Below, one piece after another: positions 61,808 through 64,000 of a DNA stretch of 64,000 nucleotides. The notes beneath the pieces are model-generated. The model was not told the DNA's origin. It did no database searches and was given only the letters and a program-made list of their open reading frames with translations. This DNA is from Ruminococcus flavefaciens (GTDB taxonomy: Bacteria > Bacillota > Clostridia > Oscillospirales > Ruminococcaceae): the NCBI RefSeq assembly GCF_900119075.1, contig NZ_FPIP01000008.1, forward strand, positions 75,120 through 139,119. The letters run 5' to 3'. The position numbers and the translations under genes were made by a program. Position 1 is the stretch's first letter. Every line of letters begins with the position of its first letter.

Positions 61808-63724
61808 ATGGATATAAAATACCTGAGACTCCTTGCCAAGGAGTACCCGACTATAGAAAGCGCCGCAAGTGAGATAATCAATCTTTCGGCTATACGAAGC
61901 CTTCCGAAGGGCACGGAATACTTTTTCAGCGACATTCACGGTGAATATGAAGCCTTCCTGCATATGCTGAGAAGCGCTTCGGGCATGATAAAAATAAAGA
62001 CTGACCTTGTTCTCGGCAAGACCGTTTCCGCTGCTGACCGCGAAAAGCTGGCGGAGCTCATATACTATCCCGAAAAGGAGATAGCAAGGCTCACAAACAG
62101 CGGCGAGCTGTCCGACGAGTGGAAACGGCTTACCATATACCGCCTGATACTGGTGTGCGAGACCGTTTCTGCAAAGTACACACGCTCCCGTATCCGCAAG
62201 CGTATCCCCGAGGATATGGTGTACATACTTGACGAGCTGCTCAACGTCACCGACGACGTCAACAAGGACTACTACTACGATGAGATAATCAGCGCAATAA
62301 TCAGCACAGGCATTGCCGAGACCTTTATTATCTCACTGTGCAGGCTCATACAGTCGGTCTGCATAGACAGGCTCCATATAATAGGAGATATCTTCGACAG
62401 AGGTCCCCGTGCAGACGTTATTCTGGACGAGCTGATGAAAATGCACGACGTTGATATACAGTGGGGCAACCACGATATCTCATGGATGGGAGCTGCCGCA
62501 GGAAATGACGCTCTAATTGCAAATGTTATCCGCATTGCCATGAGATACAACAATTTCGACGTCCTTGAGGACGGCTACGGACTCAATCTCCGCGCACTTG
62601 CTGTATTTGCGGCAGAGACCTATGAAAACGACGATTGCAGGCTCTATATGCCTAATGCCCTCGACGACAATATCTACGATCCAGTTGATCTGAAGCTTGC
62701 TGCAAAAATGCACAAGGCTATCACTGTCATACAGATGAAATTAGAGGGACAGCTCATTGCAAAGCACCCCGAGTGGGAGATGACAGACCGCGACCTTTTC
62801 GGCAGGACGGATTTTGTAAAGGGGACTGTGACCATAGACGGCAGGGAGCATGAGCTTCTTGACAAGAGCTTCCCTACAGTTGATCCTGAGTCGCCGCTGA
62901 ATCTTTCCGAGGGCGAGGCGGAGCTTATGAAGGTGCTTAATGCCACATTCCGACACAGCGAGAAGCTTCAGCGGCATATCCGCTTCATATATGCAAAGGG
63001 TGCTATGTACAAGACCTGCAATAATAATCTCCTTTTCCACGGCTGTATACCTATGGACGAAAACGGCGAGCTGCAAAGCGTGAATATCCGCGGTCAGAAG
63101 TATTCGGGAAAAGCGCTTCTCGACAAGCTGGGAGAGCTGGTGAATCAGGCATATTTCAGCAGCGGCGAGGAGAAGGAATACGCCAACGATTTCATGTGGT
63201 ATCTCTGGTGCGGACCTAAGTCGCCCCTTTACGGCAAGGATAAAATGGCGTTTTACGAGAGGGGGCTTCTTGCGGACAAGTCTCTCCACACCGAGAATTA
63301 CAACGCTTACTATACATTCTCGGAAAGAGCCGAGGTCTGTATGTCGCTTCTTGATATGTTCGGGCTGGATTCCGAAAAGGGACACATCATCAACGGTCAT
63401 GTTCCTGTCAAGATAAAGAACGGCGAGAGCCCCGTAAAGGCTGAGGGAAAGCTTTTCGTCATTGACGGCGGTATATCCAAGGCGTACCAGTCAACTACGG
63501 GGATCGCTGGATATACGCTGATATACGATTCACACAGTCTCAATCTTGCCGAGCATAAGCCTTTTGTGGCAGGGGAGAGCGGAAATACTCCGACTATCCG
63601 TCTTGTGGAAAAGCTGGAGCACCGTGCGAATATTTCCGACACCGATAAGGGCGAGGAGATATTGGATAAGATAAGCGACCTGCGGCAGCTTCTTGAAGCC
63701 TACAAGGCAGGTGCTATAAAATAA
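61808..63724 (+). CDS. fbp: Fructose-1,6-bisphosphatase, class III
   Basis: 638 residues, the usual length of the Firmicute class III enzyme. Metallophosphatase motifs: SDIHGEYEAF (D42, H44), IIGDIFDRGPRAD (about 195) and WGNHDISW (about 219); the C-terminal NGHVPVK completes the site. It hydrolyses fructose-1,6-bisphosphate to fructose-6-phosphate in gluconeogenesis, in the cytoplasm. ACGGAG lies upstream of the ATG. It is a housekeeping gene that borders the accessory region. Confidence 0.95.
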   Translation: MDIKYLRLLAKEYPTIESAASEIINLSAIRSLPKGTEYFFSDIHGEYEAFLHMLRSASGMIKIKTDLVLGKTVSAADREKLAELIYYPEKEIARLTNSGELSDEWKRLTIYRLILVCETVSAKYTRSRIRKRIPEDMVYILDELLNVTDDVNKDYYYDEIISAIISTGIAETFIISLCRLIQSVCIDRLHIIGDIFDRGPRADVILDELMKMHDVDIQWGNHDISWMGAAAGNDALIANVIRIAMRYNNFDVLEDGYGLNLRALAVFAAETYENDDCRLYMPNALDDNIYDPVDLKLAAKMHKAITVIQMKLEGQLIAKHPEWEMTDRDLFGRTDFVKGTVTIDGREHELLDKSFPTVDPESPLNLSEGEAELMKVLNATFRHSEKLQRHIRFIYAKGAMYKTCNNNLLFHGCIPMDENGELQSVNIRGQKYSGKALLDKLGELVNQAYFSSGEEKEYANDFMWYLWCGPKSPLYGKDKMAFYERGLLADKSLHTENYNAYYTFSERAEVCMSLLDMFGLDSEKGHIINGHVPVKIKNGESPVKAEGKLFVIDGGISKAYQSTTGIAGYTLIYDSHSLNLAEHKPFVAGESGNTPTIRLVEKLEHRANISDTDKGEEILDKISDLRQLLEAYKAGAIK

Positions 63725-63752
63725 AAAAGAAGGGGATACCCCTTCTTTTTTT
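63724..63752 (+). terminator. Terminator of fbp
   Basis: GAAGGGG (63729-63735) pairs with CCCCTTC (63739-63745), flanked by A- and T-runs. Confidence 0.88.
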
Positions 63753-63816
63753 GCTTATAAGACAGAACAGCAAGCTGTCCTGTGTTTGTACTGCCCGTTA
63801 CACTGAGCAGAACAGA

Positions 63817-64000
63817 TTATCTTCTGAATTTAAGAGCAAAGCCTAATCCGATTAAGAGAATGAGAGCCGACGCACCAAGCATGATATATGCTGTGGTATT
63901 GTTTTCTTCGGGAGCACCGCTCATGGGTGAAAAGCTGCCCATATCAGGCCTTTCGCCGCCTCTTGACTTATTTTCATTTTGGGGAGCGGAACTGCTGTTT
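63817..64000 (-). CDS. C-terminal membrane anchor of a surface protein (partial)
   Basis: The last 60 codons of a minus-strand gene that runs past the window. A Ser/Asn/Gly/Pro-rich segment leads into one membrane helix (AYIMLGASALILLIGLGFAL) and a short basic tail ending KFRR. This is the typical C-terminal anchor of a secreted protein held in the membrane. Nothing of its main domain is visible. The frame has no stop up to the window edge. Confidence 0.75.
   Translation of the reverse strand, partial: NSSSAPQNENKSRGGERPDMGSFSPMSGAPEENNTTAYIMLGASALILLIGLGFALKFRR

Overview
This window looks like a chromosomal segment of a rumen cellulolytic Firmicute, most likely Ruminococcus flavefaciens or a close relative. 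The main reasons are the number of dockerin-bearing secreted proteins (12 genes with a complete or near-complete dockerin, one with half a dockerin), asparagine/glutamine-rich linkers between xylanase modules, Thr-rich linkers, GGAGG-type ribosome binding sites, strong TTGACA/TATAAT promoters and a class III fructose-bisphosphatase. No rRNA, tRNA, CRISPR array or phage module was seen. The species assignment is inference.

Layout. 1-13.4 kb: end of a GH16 lichenase, a CotH-kinase/CBM6/dockerin protein, a giant xylanolytic enzyme (GH11-GH11-GH10-dockerin-GH11-CE4) and a leucine-rich-repeat dockerin protein. 13.7-27.3 kb: three paralogous loci, each an ECF sigma factor overlapping a long membrane protein that ends in a dockerin. 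Two other dockerin genes sit between the first and second loci. 27.5-32.6 kb: a GGDEF protein and a two-esterase enzyme. 32.7-36.8 kb: a small secreted protein with half a dockerin, then a four-gene response regulator/ABC transporter/histidine kinase operon. 37-41.7 kb: an RTX-type calcium-binding protein and a CBM22-dockerin-feruloyl esterase. 41.8-50.4 kb: mostly envelope proteins without dockerins. 50.6-57.1 kb: two head-to-head paralogues with N-terminal dockerins and a beta-helix carbohydrate-binding module, one of them fused to a CotH kinase. 57.5-61.7 kb: a compact operon of J-domain/pseudokinase, vWA and adenylosuccinate-synthetase-like proteins, divergent from an NrtR-type regulator. 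61.8-63.7 kb: class III fructose-bisphosphatase. The window ends in the membrane-anchor tail of another surface protein.

How it fits together. Most of the window supplies cellulosome components: xylan backbone cleavage, acetyl and feruloyl removal, mixed-linkage glucan cleavage, carbohydrate binding, and CotH proteins of unknown job. The dockerins fall into three sequence types, so they probably plug into different cohesins.

Two things look like systems that deserve attention. (1) Each of the three sigma loci carries an anti-sigma-like protein with a short cytoplasmic N-terminus, one membrane segment, a Thr/Ser-rich stalk, a calcium-motif-rich ectodomain and a terminal dockerin. In all three, the same reading frame holds an internal Shine-Dalgarno, Met and signal peptide about 160-169 codons in, so one ORF could yield both a membrane sensor and a free secreted dockerin protein. 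(2) The NrtR-like/J-domain-pseudokinase/vWA/PurA-like cluster has an array of palindromic sites in its divergent promoter region. A third regulatory signal, TGTAACA-N16-CGATT, precedes three envelope genes at identical spacing and marks a probable ECF regulon.
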